Under the pieces are notes generated by a model. The model was not told the DNA's origin. It saw only the letters and a list, made by a program, of their open reading frames with translations, and made no database searches. Shown in pieces: positions 37,726-47,165 of a stretch of DNA of 64,000 nucleotides. Source of the stretch: Rubrivivax gelatinosus IL144 (GTDB lineage: Bacteria; Pseudomonadota; Gammaproteobacteria; Burkholderiales; Burkholderiaceae_C); the NCBI RefSeq assembly GCF_000284255.1, contig NC_017075.1, forward strand, positions 1,550,001 through 1,614,000. The letters are read 5' to 3'. The stretch's first letter is position 1, and each line of letters starts with the position of its first letter. The position numbers were made by a program, and so were the translations under genes.

Positions 37726-38064
37726 ATGCCCGTCATCCGCATCCTTCCCCATCCCGAGTACTGCCCCGAGGGCAAGACCATCGAAGCTCCCGCGGGCACC
37801 TCGATCTGCGAGGCGCTGCTGGACAACGGCGTCGAGATCGAGCACGCCTGCGAGATGAGCTGCGCCTGCACCACCTGCCACGTCGTCGTGAAGGAGGGCT
37901 TCGCGTCGCTGGGCGAACTCGACGAGACCGAGGAAGACCTGCTCGACCGCGCCTGGGGTCTGCAGCCGACCTCGCGGCTGAGCTGCCAGGCCATCCTGTC
38001 GAACCAGGACGTGACGGTCGAGATCCCGCGCTACTCGATCAACCACGCACGCGAGAAGCACTGA
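37726..38064 (+). CDS. fdx: [2Fe-2S] ferredoxin (isc-associated)
   Basis: A 112-residue adrenodoxin-type ferredoxin that supplies electrons in cluster assembly. The four cluster cysteines are seen in HACEMSCACTTCHV (C-x5-C-x2-C) and RLSCQAIL. The ISC ferredoxin feature EHACEMSCACTTCH is intact. It is the last gene of the operon; no iscX follows, which is usual for Betaproteobacteria. The downstream gap holds an RNA-like element on the opposite strand. Confidence 0.97.
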   Translation: MPVIRILPHPEYCPEGKTIEAPAGTSICEALLDNGVEIEHACEMSCACTTCHVVVKEGFASLGELDETEEDLLDRAWGLQPTSRLSCQAILSNQDVTVEIPRYSINHAREKH

Positions 38065-38112
38065 GCCGGAGCGCCGCGCCCCGCGTCGGTGCCAGGGTCT
38101 TGTCGCCAGGCG

Positions 38113-38145
38113 AAAAAAAACCTCCCCGGCGGGGCCGGAGAGGTT
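38113..38145 (-). terminator. Strong intrinsic terminator of the minus-strand small RNA
   Basis: AACCTCTCCGGC and GCCGGGGAGGTT (minus strand, 38145-38134 and 38130-38119) form 12 pairs, one being T-G, around the loop CCC, followed by eight T in total. On the plus strand the A run lies before the stem and no T run follows, so it works chiefly leftward and does not serve fdx. No minus-strand protein gene ends here. Confidence 0.88.
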
Positions 38146-38203
38146 GGGATAAAGGGCCTGTTGCCCTGCTGAGGAGATAGACAGACACCCGACGGAGGTG
38201 TCG
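38113..38203 (-). ncRNA. Candidate sigma54-dependent small RNA with anti-Shine-Dalgarno motif
   Basis: On the strand opposite to both neighbours, a transcript starting near 38203 would open with hairpin GACACC (38202-38197)/GGTGTC (38189-38184), then an unpaired segment containing CTCCTC (38176-38171), then hairpin AGGGC (38167-38163)/GCCCT (38157-38153), and finish with a 12-bp terminator stem (38145-38119) and eight U. Length is about 91 nt. A perfectly spaced -24/-12 element ends 12 bases before. No CDS of reasonable size fits. CUCCUC can pair with ribosome-binding sites, so it may repress translation. Function and targets are inference. Confidence 0.72.
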
Positions 38204-38214
38204 AGTTCTCTCTC

Positions 38215-38229
38215 GCAAGCACCGTGCCA
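38215..38229 (-). promoter_or_regulatory. Sigma54 (RpoN) -24/-12 promoter of the small RNA
   Basis: The minus strand reads TGGCACGGTGCTTGC from 38229 to 38215, matching TGGCACG-N4-TTGC at every defined base, with the GG and GC dinucleotides 12 bases apart. The predicted start is near 38203. Any enhancer site would lie inside the divergent tsaD coding region; I saw no clear NtrC-type palindrome there. Confidence 0.8.
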
Positions 38230-38269
38230 GCACCTCGCGCCGCGCCTGCCCGCCTCTACACTTCCCGCC

Positions 38270-39316
38270 ATGATCGTTCTCGGATTCGAGTCTTCCTGCG
38301 ACGAGACCGGCGTCGCGCTGGTCGAGACCCGGCCTGGCGCCGCGCCCCGCCTGCTCGGCGAGGCGCTGCACAGCCAGGCCGAGATGCACGCCGAGTACGG
38401 CGGCGTCGTGCCCGAGCTGGCCTCGCGCGACCACATCCGCCGCGTGCTGCCGCTGGCGCGCCAGGTGCTCGCCGAGTCGGGGCGCACGCTGGCCGAAGTC
38501 GACCTCGTCGCCTACACGCGCGGCCCGGGGCTGGCCGGCGCGCTGCTGGTCGGTGCCGGCGTCGCGGTCGCGCTCGGCGCCGCACTGGGCCGGCCGACCT
38601 TCGGCGTGCACCATCTCGAAGGCCATCTGCTGTCGCCTTTCCTCGCCGACCCGGCGCCCACGTTCCCCTTCGTCGCGCTGCTGGTCTCCGGCGGCCACAC
38701 GCAGCTGATGCGGGTCGACGCCGTCGGCTCGTACGAGCTGCTCGGCGAAACGATCGACGACGCCGCCGGCGAAGCCTTCGACAAAAGCGCCAAGCTGCTC
38801 GGCCTGGGCTATCCGGGCGGGCCGGCGCTGTCGCGGCTGGCCGAGTTCGGCGACGCGACGGCTTTCGCGCTGCCGCGGCCGCTGCTGCACAGCGGCGACC
38901 TCGACTTCTCCTTCGCCGGCCTCAAGACCGCGGTAATGACGCAGCAACGAAAGCTCGGCACCAACGTCTGCGAGCAGTCGCGTGCCGATCTGGCGGCGTC
39001 GACGCAGGCGGCGATCGTCGACGTGCTGTCGGCCAAGGCGCTGCGCGCGCTGAAGGCCAGCGGCACGAAGCGCCTGGTCGTCGCCGGCGGCGTCGGCGCC
39101 AACCGGCGGCTGCGCGAGACGCTGGACGCCGGCGCGAAGAAGCTCGGTGCGCGTGTCTTCTACCCGCCGCTGGCGCTGTGCACCGACAACGGCGCGATGA
39201 TCGCGATGGCCGCGGCGATGCGGCTGGAGCGCGGCCTGGCCCAGGGCAGCACCGATGGCGCCTTCGACGTGCGGCCGCGCTGGCCGCTGGACGAGCTCTC
39301 CGCGGCCGCCTCCTAG
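38270..39316 (+). CDS. tsaD: tRNA N6-adenosine threonylcarbamoyltransferase TsaD
   Basis: TsaD attaches threonylcarbamoyl to A37 of ANN-reading tRNAs, with TsaB and TsaE. The 348-residue protein begins [19 protein letters not shown] and has the iron site histidines in [12 protein letters not shown], the nucleotide segments [11 protein letters not shown] and [13 protein letters not shown], and a late D in [15 protein letters not shown] 38270 fits the family. The stop codon TAG overlaps a TAGAAT motif (39314-39319), a possible -10 box for the next gene. Confidence 0.97.
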   Translation: MIVLGFESSCDETGVALVETRPGAAPRLLGEALHSQAEMHAEYGGVVPELASRDHIRRVLPLARQVLAESGRTLAEVDLVAYTRGPGLAGALLVGAGVAVALGAALGRPTFGVHHLEGHLLSPFLADPAPTFPFVALLVSGGHTQLMRVDAVGSYELLGETIDDAAGEAFDKSAKLLGLGYPGGPALSRLAEFGDATAFALPRPLLHSGDLDFSFAGLKTAVMTQQRKLGTNVCEQSRADLAASTQAAIVDVLSAKALRALKASGTKRLVVAGGVGANRRLRETLDAGAKKLGARVFYPPLALCTDNGAMIAMAAAMRLERGLAQGSTDGAFDVRPRWPLDELSAAAS

Positions 39317-39400
39317 AATCCCGCCTCCACCCCGGCGCGCCGCCGTGCGCCGGCTCCCCGGGCGGGCCACCGCGCCCGCCGCCAGCCGAACGCCTCCGCG

Positions 39401-40687
39401 ATGACTCCCTCCTCCCTGACGCGCCGTGCCTGGCTCGCGCTCGCCGCCGCCGGCCTGTCCCCTCCGCTGCACGCCCAGCCGCAAGCCGCGCCGATCAAGA
39501 TCGCGCTGATCGAAGGCCTCTCGGGCGCCTTCGCCAACGCCGGCGACGCCGTCGCGCGCAACATCCAGTGGGCCGTCGAACGCGTCAACGCGCGGGGCGG
39601 CGTGCGCCTGCTCGGCGGCGCGCGGCCGCTGGAGCTGGTGCGTCTGGACAGCAAGGGCTCGACCGAGGAGGCCCTGTCGCTGCTGCGCGCGGCGCTGGAC
39701 CAGCGCATCGCCTTCGTGCTGCAGGGCAACAGCTCGGCCACCGCGACGGCGCTGATCGACGCGCTGGACAAGCACAACGCGCGTGAGCCCGACCGGCGCG
39801 CGATCTTCCTGAACTACTCGGCCGTCGACCCGTCGCTGACCAACGAACGCTGCAGCTTCTGGCACTTCCGCTTCGACGCCCACGCCGACATGCGGCTGGC
39901 GGCGCTGACCGATGTGCTGCGTGACGACCGCTCGGTGAAGAAGGTCTACCTGATCGGCCAGGACTACAGCTTCGGCCAGCACGTCAACCGCAAGGCACGC
40001 GAAATGATCGCCGCCAAGCGCCCGGACATCGAGATCGTCGGCGACGAGCTGCACCCTATGGGCCGGGTGAAGGACTTCATCCCCTACGCCACCAAGATCA
40101 AGACCAGCGGCGCCCAGGCGGTGCTGACCGGCAACTGGGGCAACGACCTGACGCTGCTGGTGCGCGCGCTGCGCGAGGTCGGCAGCGACGCCAAGCTCTA
40201 CACCTTCTACGGCAACGCGCTGGGCGCGCCGGCGGCGGTGGGCGACGCCGGCATCGGCTCGGTGCTGGCGGTGGCCGAGTGGCACCCGAACGTCGGCGGC
40301 GCGCCGGCCGAGGCCTTCTACGCCGCGTTCCGCAAACGTTTCCCCGATCCGCGCGAAGACTACGTGCATGCGCGCATGCAGGTGATGGTCGAGATGCTGG
40401 CCGCGGCGATCGAACGTGCGCGCAGCACCGAAGCCGCCGCAGTGGCGCGTGCGCTCGAAGGCCTGAGCTACGACGGCGCCACGCTTGGCGGCCTGCACCG
40501 CGCGACGATGCGCGCCGAGGACCACCAGCTGCAGCAGCCGCTGGTCGTCAGCGTGATGGAACGCGCCGGCACGCGCGAGGTGCCGCACGACGTCGAAGGC
40601 TCGGGCTACGGCTTCAGGACGCTGCGCCGCCTGGACGCCGCCGCCGTCGCCCAGCCCAGCGCCTGCCGCATGAACCGCCCCCGCTGA
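39401..40687 (+). CDS. Orphan ABC transporter substrate-binding protein (branched-chain amino acid/urea type)
   Basis: A 428-residue periplasmic binding protein of the LivK-like (type I) class. The N-terminus MTPSSLTRRAWLALAAAGL has a twin-arginine motif with probable cleavage near HAQPQAA, and the body contains IKIALIEGLSGAFANAGDAV, a GNSSATATALIDAL segment and VYLIGQDYSFGQHV. No permease or ATPase gene is adjacent, so the transport partner, or a receptor role, is unknown. The 84-base gap before it holds two G+C-rich hairpins without T runs. Confidence 0.87.
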   Translation: MTPSSLTRRAWLALAAAGLSPPLHAQPQAAPIKIALIEGLSGAFANAGDAVARNIQWAVERVNARGGVRLLGGARPLELVRLDSKGSTEEALSLLRAALDQRIAFVLQGNSSATATALIDALDKHNAREPDRRAIFLNYSAVDPSLTNERCSFWHFRFDAHADMRLAALTDVLRDDRSVKKVYLIGQDYSFGQHVNRKAREMIAAKRPDIEIVGDELHPMGRVKDFIPYATKIKTSGAQAVLTGNWGNDLTLLVRALREVGSDAKLYTFYGNALGAPAAVGDAGIGSVLAVAEWHPNVGGAPAEAFYAAFRKRFPDPREDYVHARMQVMVEMLAAAIERARSTEAAAVARALEGLSYDGATLGGLHRATMRAEDHQLQQPLVVSVMERAGTREVPHDVEGSGYGFRTLRRLDAAAVAQPSACRMNRPR

Positions 40688-40700
40688 CACCGAGAACCCG

Positions 40701-41852
40701 ATGCGCGACACCATCCAGACCCTGCCGGCCTCCAAGATCCGCGAAGTCGCCAACGCCGGCCTGGGCCGCGACGACGTGCTCGCTTTCTGGTTCGGCGAAA
40801 GCGACGAGGTCACGCCCGAGCCGGTGCGGCGGGCTGCGGCGCGCTCGCTCGAAGCCGGCGAGACCTTCTACTCGCACAACCTCGGCCTGCCCGAGCTGCG
40901 CGAGGCGATCGCCGCCTACGCCAGCGCGCTGCACGGCCCGGTCGACGCCGGCCGCATCGCGGTCACGTCCTCGGGCGTCAACGCGCTGATGCTGGCGATG
41001 CAGCTGCTCGTCGGTGCCGGCGACGAGGTCGTCGCCGTCGTGCCGGTCTGGCCCAACCTGACGGCGCAGCCGGAGATCCTGGGCGCCACCGTCACCCGCG
41101 TGCCGCTGCGGCCGCAAGGCGGGCGCTGGGCGCTGGACCTGGACGAACTGCTGGCGCACGTCACCGAGCGCAGCCGCGTGCTGCTGGTCAACGCGCCGAA
41201 CAACCCGACCGGCTGGACGCTGACACGCGCCGAGCAGCAGGCCATCCTCGCGCACTGCCGCAAGACCGGCACCTGGATCGTCGCCGACGAGGTCTACGAG
41301 CGCCTGGTCTTCGACGGCGGCGCCCAGGCCGCGCCGAGCTTCCTGGACATCGCCGGTGCCGACGACCGGCTGGTCGTCGTGCACAGCTTCAGCAAGAGCT
41401 TCCTGATGACCGGCTGGCGCCTGGGCTGGCTGGTGCTGCCGGCCGGCCATCACGACGGCATCGGCAAGCTGCTGGAGTTCAACAGCTCCTGCGCGCCGGT
41501 CTTCGTGCAGCGCGGTGGCCTGGCGGCGCTGGGCATCGCCGACGAGTTCGTGCCCGGCCTCGTCGCGCGCTTGCGCGGCTGCCGCGACCGGCTCGTCACC
41601 GGGCTGCAGGCGCTGCCCGGCGTCACGGTGGCCTCGCCGCCGGGCGGCATGTACGCCTTCTTCCGCGTCGAGGGCCGCGACGACTCGCTGGCCTTCGCCA
41701 AGACGCTGGTGCGCGAGCACGGCCTGGGGCTGGCGCCGGGTGCGGCCTTCGGCCCGGAAGGCGAGGGCTGGCTGCGCTGGTGCTTCGCCTCGAAGGACCC
41801 GGCACGGCTCGATGCGGGTCTGGAACGGCTGGCCACCGCGATCCGTCTATAA
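40701..41852 (+). CDS. Class I/II PLP-dependent aminotransferase
   Basis: A 383-residue aminotransferase of the AspC-like fold I family. The PLP lysine is in [28 protein letters not shown] and [10 protein letters not shown] supply the other PLP contacts. It follows the orphan binding protein by 13 bases and is probably co-transcribed with it; the context does not reveal the substrate. Its stop TAA lies inside the TATAAT box of the rpsO promoter. Confidence 0.87.
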   Translation: MRDTIQTLPASKIREVANAGLGRDDVLAFWFGESDEVTPEPVRRAAARSLEAGETFYSHNLGLPELREAIAAYASALHGPVDAGRIAVTSSGVNALMLAMQLLVGAGDEVVAVVPVWPNLTAQPEILGATVTRVPLRPQGGRWALDLDELLAHVTERSRVLLVNAPNNPTGWTLTRAEQQAILAHCRKTGTWIVADEVYERLVFDGGAQAAPSFLDIAGADDRLVVVHSFSKSFLMTGWRLGWLVLPAGHHDGIGKLLEFNSSCAPVFVQRGGLAALGIADEFVPGLVARLRGCRDRLVTGLQALPGVTVASPPGGMYAFFRVEGRDDSLAFAKTLVREHGLGLAPGAAFGPEGEGWLRWCFASKDPARLDAGLERLATAIRL

Positions 41853-41853
41853 T
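41848..41853 (+). promoter_or_regulatory. TATAAT -10 box for rpsO
   Basis: A perfect -10 hexamer that overlaps the stop codon of the aminotransferase gene. Its predicted start point, near 41860, coincides with the first hairpin of the rpsO leader. A good -35 hexamer is not visible. Confidence 0.6.
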
Positions 41854-41859
41854 AGCGTG

Positions 41860-41993
41860 TTCCGCTGGTTTCGGCCGGCGGGATCCAAGCACGGCACCGG
41901 TCGGTTTCACTGGTGATCCGCAAGTCCGCAACACGGAAACCGCAGCCAGCGCCGACGGCCTGGGCGGTCTCCACTCGTCAAGAGGAAACGCCC
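41860..41993 (+). promoter_or_regulatory. Structured rpsO leader, possible S15 autoregulatory element
   Basis: About 134 bases precede rpsO. Three helices are evident: CCGCTGG (41862-41868) with CCGGCGG (41875-41881); GGATC (41881-41885) with GATCC (41915-41919) enclosing ACCGGT/ACTGGT (41896-41901, 41909-41914); and TCCG/CGGA (41925-41937). S15 represses its own translation through leader structures that differ between phyla, so this one is a candidate. AGAGGAA just before the ATG is the ribosome-binding site. Confidence 0.5.
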
Positions 41994-42263
41994 ATGTCCC
42001 TCGATATCGCGAAGAAGGCCGAGATCGTCGCGGCCAACGCCCGTGGCGCCAACGACACCGGCTCCCCCGAAGTCCAGGTCGCGCTGCTGACCGCTCGCAT
42101 CAACGAGCTGACCCCGCACTTCAAGCAGCACCTGAAGGACCACCACGGCCGCCGCGGCCTGCTGAAGATGGTCAACCAGCGCAAGCGCCTGCTGTCCTAC
42201 CTGAAGGACCGCGCGCCCGAGCGCTACACCGCGCTGATCGCCAAGCTCGGCCTGCGCAAGTAA
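41994..42263 (+). CDS. rpsO: 30S ribosomal protein S15
   Basis: S15 binds 16S rRNA early and bridges to 23S rRNA. The 89-residue protein starts [18 protein letters not shown] and has the rRNA-binding core [17 protein letters not shown] and [22 protein letters not shown]. Length is standard. It precedes pnp, separated by a hairpin that may be cut or act as an attenuator, the order found throughout Proteobacteria. Confidence 0.98.
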   Translation: MSLDIAKKAEIVAANARGANDTGSPEVQVALLTARINELTPHFKQHLKDHHGRRGLLKMVNQRKRLLSYLKDRAPERYTALIAKLGLRK

Positions 42264-42274
42264 GAATCGGATCC

Positions 42275-42300
42275 GGGGCTGCCGCACTAGCGGCGGCCCC
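42275..42300 (+). terminator. Stem-loop between rpsO and pnp
   Basis: GGGGCTGCCGC (42275-42285) pairs with GCGGCGGCCCC (42290-42300), 11 pairs with one T-G, around loop ACTA. It is followed by GTCTTCACCGCTTTC, a weak T run, so partial termination or a processing site is likely, as in the rpsO-pnp spacer of other Proteobacteria. Confidence 0.65.
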
Positions 42301-42415
42301 GTCTTCACCGCTTTCTCCAACCGGGCACGGACGCAGCCGTGTCATTCCAACGACGCCTCGAACAGGGTTTCACTGGAATGGCATCGCGCCGGCCCACCAC
42401 CGAAAGGCAATGCCC

Positions 42416-44716
42416 ATGAGCATGTTCAACAAGGTCACGAAGAGCTTCCAATGGGGCTCGCACCAGGTCACGATGGAAACGGGCGAGATCGCCCGCCAGT
42501 CCACCGGCGCCGTCGTCGTCAGCGTCGATGACACCGTCGTGCTGGCTACCGTGGTCGCCAAGACTGAAGCCAAGACCGGCCAGGACTTCTTCCCGCTGAC
42601 CGTCGACTACATCGAGAAGACCTACGCCGCCGGCAAGATCCCCGGCAGCTTCTTCAAGCGTGAAGGCCGCCCGAGCGAGCTCGAGACCCTGACCTCGCGC
42701 CTGATCGATCGCCCGATCCGCCCGCTGTTCCCCGAAGGCTTCTACAACGAAGTCCAGGTCGTCATCCACGTGCTGAGCCTGAACCCCGAGGTCCAGGCCG
42801 ACATCCCGGCGATGATCGCGACCAGCGCCGCGCTGTCGATCAGCGGCATCCCGTTCAACGGCCCGATCGGCGCCGCGCGCGTCGGCTACGTCAACGGCGA
42901 ATACGTGCTCAACCCGAGCGCCGCCCAACTGGCCGACAGCCAGATGGACCTCGTCGTCGCCGGCACCGAAGCCGCCGTGCTGATGGTCGAGTCCGAAGCC
43001 ACCGAGCTGTCCGAGGAAGTGATGCTCGGCGCCGTCGTCTTCGGCCACGACCAGGGCAAGATCGCGATCGCCGCGATCAACGAACTGGTGCGCGAAGCCG
43101 GCAAGCCGGCCTGGGACTGGCAGCCGCCGGCCAAGGACGAGCCCTTCATCGCCAAGGTCAACGCGCTGGCCGAAGAGCCGCTGCGCGCCGCCTACCAGAT
43201 CCGCAGCAAGCAGGCCCGCACCCAGGCCACCCGCGCCGTCGGCGCCAGCGTGCAGGCCGCGCTGAAGGAAGAGGGCGTCGCCTTCGACCCGGTCGCCGTC
43301 GACAACCTGCTGTTCGAGATCGAAGCGCGCATCGTGCGCGGCCAGATCCTGGCCGGCGAGCCGCGCATCGACGGCCGCGACACGCGCACCGTGCGCCCGA
43401 TCGAGATCCGCTCCAGCGTGCTGCCGCGCACCCACGGCTCGGCGCTGTTCACGCGTGGCGAGACGCAGGCGCTGGTCGCCGCGACGCTGGGCACCGAACG
43501 CGACGCGCAGCGCATCGACGCGCTGGCCGGCGAGTTCGAAGACCGCTTCATGCTGCACTACAACATGCCCCCGTTCGCCACCGGCGAGACGGGCCGCGTG
43601 GGCAGCCCCAAGCGCCGCGAGATCGGCCACGGCCGCCTGGCCAAGCGCGCGCTGGTCGCCGTGCTGCCGCCCAAGGACGAGTTCCCGTACACGATGCGCG
43701 TGGTCTCGGAGATCACCGAGTCCAACGGTTCGTCGTCGATGGCCTCGGTCTGCGGCGGCTGCCTGTCGCTGCTGGACGCCGGCGTGCCGCTGAAGGCGCA
43801 CGTCGCCGGCATCGCGATGGGCCTGATCAAGGAAGGCAACCGCTTCGCCGTGCTGACCGACATCCTCGGTGACGAGGATCACCTCGGCGACATGGACTTC
43901 AAGGTGGCCGGCACCGCCAGCGGCATCACGGCGCTGCAGATGGACATCAAGATCCAGGGCATCACCAAGGAGATCATGCAGGTCGCCCTGGCGCAGGCCA
44001 AGGAAGCGCGTCTGCACATCCTGGGCAAGATGGTCGAGGCCGTCGGCGGCGCCAAGGCCGAGGTGAGCCAGTTCGCCCCGCGCCTGTACACGATGAAGAT
44101 CAACCCGGAGAAGATCCGTGACGTCATCGGCAAGGGTGGCGCGACGATCCGGGCGCTGACCGACGAGACCGGCTGCACGATCGACATCGGCGAAGACGGC
44201 ACGATCACGATCGCCAGCACCGACGCCGACAAGGCCGCCTTCGCCCAGAAGCGCATCGAGGAGATCACGGCCGAGGCCGAGATCGGCAAGGTCTACGAAG
44301 GCCCGATCACCAAGATCCTGGACTTCGGCGCCCTGGTCAACATCCTGCCGGGCAAGGACGGCCTGCTGCACATCAGCCAGATCGCCCACCAGCGCGTCGA
44401 GAAGGTCACCGACTTCCTGACCGAAGGCCAGGTCATCAAGGTCAAGGTGCTCGAGACCGACGAGAAGGGCCGCATCAAGCTCAGCATGAAGGCGCTGCTC
44501 GACAAGCCCGAGGGCTACGTCGAGGAAGAGCGTCCGCGCCGCGAGCGCAGCGACCGAGGTGACCGTGGGGACCGCGGCGACCGTGGCCCGCGCCGCGAGC
44601 GTGAACCCCGCGAGCCGCGTGAGCCGCGTGCCGAGGCGGCTGCGGCCACCGACGCGCCGGCCACCGAGGCGCCGGCTCCGGAACAGGGCGCCGAGCGCGC
44701 CCCGGGCCAGGAGTAA
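42416..44716 (+). CDS. pnp: Polyribonucleotide nucleotidyltransferase
   Basis: PNPase degrades RNA 3'-5' by phosphorolysis and acts in the degradosome. The 766-residue protein has two RNase PH domains, a helical spacer, a KH domain ([20 protein letters not shown]) and an S1 domain ([24 protein letters not shown]). Its C-terminal tail is unusual, a run of charged RGD repeats ([20 protein letters not shown]) followed by Ala/Pro-rich residues, often seen in Betaproteobacteria. Three in-frame ATGs occur at 42410, 42416 and 42422; 42416 is chosen because AAAGG lies eight bases upstream. Confidence 0.97.
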   Translation: MSMFNKVTKSFQWGSHQVTMETGEIARQSTGAVVVSVDDTVVLATVVAKTEAKTGQDFFPLTVDYIEKTYAAGKIPGSFFKREGRPSELETLTSRLIDRPIRPLFPEGFYNEVQVVIHVLSLNPEVQADIPAMIATSAALSISGIPFNGPIGAARVGYVNGEYVLNPSAAQLADSQMDLVVAGTEAAVLMVESEATELSEEVMLGAVVFGHDQGKIAIAAINELVREAGKPAWDWQPPAKDEPFIAKVNALAEEPLRAAYQIRSKQARTQATRAVGASVQAALKEEGVAFDPVAVDNLLFEIEARIVRGQILAGEPRIDGRDTRTVRPIEIRSSVLPRTHGSALFTRGETQALVAATLGTERDAQRIDALAGEFEDRFMLHYNMPPFATGETGRVGSPKRREIGHGRLAKRALVAVLPPKDEFPYTMRVVSEITESNGSSSMASVCGGCLSLLDAGVPLKAHVAGIAMGLIKEGNRFAVLTDILGDEDHLGDMDFKVAGTASGITALQMDIKIQGITKEIMQVALAQAKEARLHILGKMVEAVGGAKAEVSQFAPRLYTMKINPEKIRDVIGKGGATIRALTDETGCTIDIGEDGTITIASTDADKAAFAQKRIEEITAEAEIGKVYEGPITKILDFGALVNILPGKDGLLHISQIAHQRVEKVTDFLTEGQVIKVKVLETDEKGRIKLSMKALLDKPEGYVEEERPRRERSDRGDRGDRGDRGPRREREPREPREPRAEAAAATDAPATEAPAPEQGAERAPGQE

Positions 44717-44725
44717 GGCACGGCG

Positions 44726-45712
44726 ATGCGTGCCGTCGAGATCAGCCGTTTCGGCCCGCCCGAGGTGCTGCAGCTGGTGCAGCGCCCGGCGCCGGTGCCG
44801 GCGGCCGGCGAGTTGCTGATCGCGGTGCAGGCCTCGGGCGTCAACCGCCCGGACGTGCTGCAGCGCAAGGGGCACTACCCGCCGCCGCCGGGCGCATCGG
44901 ACCTTCCGGGTCTGGAGATCGCCGGCACGGTGCTGGCCGGTGCGCCGGCGGATCTCGCGGCCGCGGGGCTGGCGATCGGTGACGCGGTGTGCGCGCTGGT
45001 CGCCGGCGGCGGTTATGCCGAGCAGTGCGTCGCTCCGGCGGTGCAGTGTCTGCCGCTGCCGCGCGGGCTGACGATGGTCGAGGCGGCGAGCCTGCCCGAG
45101 ACCTTCTTCACCGTCTGGCAGAACGTGTTCGCCATCGCGCGCCTGGCGCGCGGCGAGACGCTGCTGGTGCAAGGCGGCACTAGCGGCATCGGCGTCACCG
45201 CGATCCAGCTCGCCAAGGCCTTCGGCGCCCAGGTGATCGTCACCGCCGGCAGCGACGACAAGTGCGCGGCCGCGCTGGCGGTCGGCGCCGACCACGCGGT
45301 CAACTACCGCATGCAGGACTTCGTCGCCGAGGCCAAGCGCCTGACCGACGGGCGCGGCGTCGACGTCGTGCTCGACATGGTCGCCGGCGACTACGTCGCG
45401 CGCGAGGTCAAGTGCCTGGCGGTCGACGGCCGCCTGGCGATCATCGCGGTGCAAGGCGGCACGGCCAGCAGCTTCGACGCCGGCGCGGTGCTGCGCAAGC
45501 GCATCGCGATCACCGGCTCGACGCTGCGTGCGCGCAGCGTGGACTACAAAGCCGGCTTGGCGCGCGCGCTGCGCGAGCAGGTCTGGCCCTTGCTGGAGAC
45601 CGGCGCCGTCAAGCCGGTCGTGCACCGCGTGTTCCCGGCGGCCGAGGCGGCCGCGGCGCACGCGCTGATGGAATCCGGTTCGCACGTCGGCAAGATCGTG
45701 CTGACCTGGTGA
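44726..45712 (+). CDS. NAD(P)H quinone oxidoreductase (zeta-crystallin/PIG3 type)
   Basis: A 328-residue medium-chain reductase without structural zinc ligands. The N-terminal GroES-like domain ([39 protein letters not shown]) is followed by the Rossmann motif [22 protein letters not shown]. The PIG3-like YPPPPG segment and [19 protein letters not shown] support the PIG3 subgroup of quinone oxidoreductases. It follows pnp by nine bases and precedes tpiA, as in many Betaproteobacteria, presumably on one transcript. Confidence 0.93.
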   Translation: MRAVEISRFGPPEVLQLVQRPAPVPAAGELLIAVQASGVNRPDVLQRKGHYPPPPGASDLPGLEIAGTVLAGAPADLAAAGLAIGDAVCALVAGGGYAEQCVAPAVQCLPLPRGLTMVEAASLPETFFTVWQNVFAIARLARGETLLVQGGTSGIGVTAIQLAKAFGAQVIVTAGSDDKCAAALAVGADHAVNYRMQDFVAEAKRLTDGRGVDVVLDMVAGDYVAREVKCLAVDGRLAIIAVQGGTASSFDAGAVLRKRIAITGSTLRARSVDYKAGLARALREQVWPLLETGAVKPVVHRVFPAAEAAAAHALMESGSHVGKIVLTW

Positions 45713-45735
45713 ACCCCTTCTCGAGGACTCACAAG

Positions 45736-46476
45736 ATGCGACGCAAGCTCGTGGTGGGCAACTGGAAGATGCATGGCAGCCGCCCGGCCAATGCCGAGCT
45801 GCTGGCCGCGCTGATCGCCGGCCGTCCTTACGCCGCCGACGTGGCGGTCTGCGTGCCCAACGTGTTCCTGTCCGAGACCGCGGCGACGCTGGCCGGCAGC
45901 GAGCTGCGCTGGGGTGCGCAGGACGTCTCCGAGCACGAGCAGGGCGCCTACACCGGCGAGGTGTCGGCGGCGATGCTGGCCGAATGCGGCTGCCGCTACG
46001 CCATCGTCGGCCACTCGGAGCGCCGTGCCTACCACGCCGAGAGCGACGCCGTCGTCGCGCGCAAGGCGCAGGCGGCGCTGGCGCGCGGCGTGACGCCGAT
46101 CGTCTGCGTCGGCGAGACGCTGGAGCAGCGCGACGCCGGCGAGACCGAAGCGGTCGTCAAGCGCCAGCTTTCGGCGGTGATCCACCAGCTGGCGCACTGC
46201 GCCAGCGAGATCGTCGTCGCCTACGAGCCCGTCTGGGCCATCGGCACCGGCCGCACCGCGACGCCCGAACAGGCGCAGGCGGTGCATGCCGTGCTGCGCG
46301 CGCAGCTGCACGCGGCCACCGGTCGCGGGCACACGATGCGCATCCTCTACGGCGGCAGCGTCAAGGCGGACAACGCCGCGACGCTGTTCGCGCAACCCGA
46401 CATCGACGGCGGGCTGATCGGCGGTGCTTCGCTGAAGGCTGCCGACTTCATCGCGATCTGCCGCGCCGCGGCCTGA
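45736..46476 (+). CDS. tpiA: Triosephosphate isomerase
   Basis: TpiA interconverts dihydroxyacetone phosphate and glyceraldehyde 3-phosphate. The 246-residue protein has K11 in VGNWKMHG, the catalytic-histidine motif IVGHSERR, the catalytic-glutamate motif [13 protein letters not shown] and the phosphate loop [14 protein letters not shown] 45736 follows GAGGACTC. It is followed by secG after 23 bases, in the order tpiA-secG-tRNA-Leu that is shared with E. coli relatives. Confidence 0.97.
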   Translation: MRRKLVVGNWKMHGSRPANAELLAALIAGRPYAADVAVCVPNVFLSETAATLAGSELRWGAQDVSEHEQGAYTGEVSAAMLAECGCRYAIVGHSERRAYHAESDAVVARKAQAALARGVTPIVCVGETLEQRDAGETEAVVKRQLSAVIHQLAHCASEIVVAYEPVWAIGTGRTATPEQAQAVHAVLRAQLHAATGRGHTMRILYGGSVKADNAATLFAQPDIDGGLIGGASLKAADFIAICRAAA

Positions 46477-46499
46477 GCTTTTCCCCGGAGTTTGTTCCC

Positions 46500-46889
46500 A
46501 TGCACATCTGGATGAACCTCATCCTCGTCCTGCAGATCCTGTCGGCGCTGGCGATGATCGGCCTCGTGCTGATCCAGCACGGCAAGGGCGCCGACATGGG
46601 CGCCTCGTTCGGCGGCGGGTCCTCCGGCAGCCTGTTCGGCGCCACCGGCAGCGCGAACTTCCTGTCGCGTTCGACCGCGGCCTGCGCGACGCTCTTCTTC
46701 TGCTGCACGCTGGCCCTGGCCTTCATGTCCAACAGCGTGCGCGGCCCGTCCACGGACGGCGGCAGCGTGCTCGACCGCGCGGCCCCGGTCGCCCCGGCGG
46801 CGCCCAGCGCGCCGGCCACCGGTGTCATTCCCGGCACGCAGCCGCTGGCCCCGGCGACGCCGGCCTCCGGCGCGACCGGCGCGAATTGA
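46500..46889 (+). CDS. secG: Protein translocase subunit SecG
   Basis: SecG is the accessory membrane subunit of SecYEG. The 129-residue protein has two hydrophobic helices (LILVLQILSALAMIGLVLIQ and ACATLFFCCTLALAFM) separated by the conserved cytoplasmic segment HGKGADMGASFGGGSSGSLFG. A C-terminal tail of about 40 Ala/Pro/Gly residues, not in E. coli SecG, is common in Betaproteobacteria. tRNA-Leu(GAG) follows after 122 bases. Confidence 0.96.
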   Translation: MHIWMNLILVLQILSALAMIGLVLIQHGKGADMGASFGGGSSGSLFGATGSANFLSRSTAACATLFFCCTLALAFMSNSVRGPSTDGGSVLDRAAPVAPAAPSAPATGVIPGTQPLAPATPASGATGAN

Positions 46890-46939
46890 GCGCGACTGAA
46901 TCGTCTGTAAGGGTTTCCAAGAAATAAACTAGAAGTCGA

Positions 46940-46986
46940 TATAGAATGCTTCTTTGTCCGGTGAGCGACCCTCATGCCAACCGGAC
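46940..46986 (+). promoter_or_regulatory. Possible tRNA-Leu promoter and inverted repeat
   Basis: TATAGAAT at 46940-46947 resembles a -10 box and is followed by GTCCGGT (46956-46962) and ACCGGAC (46980-46986), a perfect 7-bp inverted repeat that would fall at the 5' end of the precursor. A -35 box is not clear. Confidence 0.4.
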
Positions 46987-47011
46987 AGTAAGCGCCAGGG
47001 TTTGACGTCTT

Positions 47012-47096
47012 GCCGACGTGGTGAAATTGGTAGACACGCTATCTTGAGGGGGTAGTGGCGAAAGCTGTGCGAGTTCGAGTCTCGCCGTCGGCACCA
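47012..47096 (+). tRNA. tRNA-Leu (anticodon GAG)
   Basis: The sequence folds into a class II tRNA. The acceptor stem GCCGACG (47012-47018) pairs with CGTCGGC (47086-47092), followed by A-CCA encoded in the genome. The anticodon stem CTATC/GGTAG encloses loop TTGAGGG, giving anticodon GAG for CUC/CUU. A long variable arm and GTTCGAG T-loop are present. Placement after secG mirrors leuU in E. coli. Confidence 0.96.
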
Positions 47097-47165
47097 AAGA
47101 CCGAGTGACGTGTTGTCCGGAGGTGGTCCAAGCATCCGGCAACGCCGTTCAAAGGAGTGATCCGA

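Noticed and set aside
38290..38420. Search for an NtrC-type enhancer upstream of the sigma54 promoter, inside tsaD
   Set aside because: No convincing TGCACC-N5-GGTGCA-type dyad was found; the activator remains unknown.
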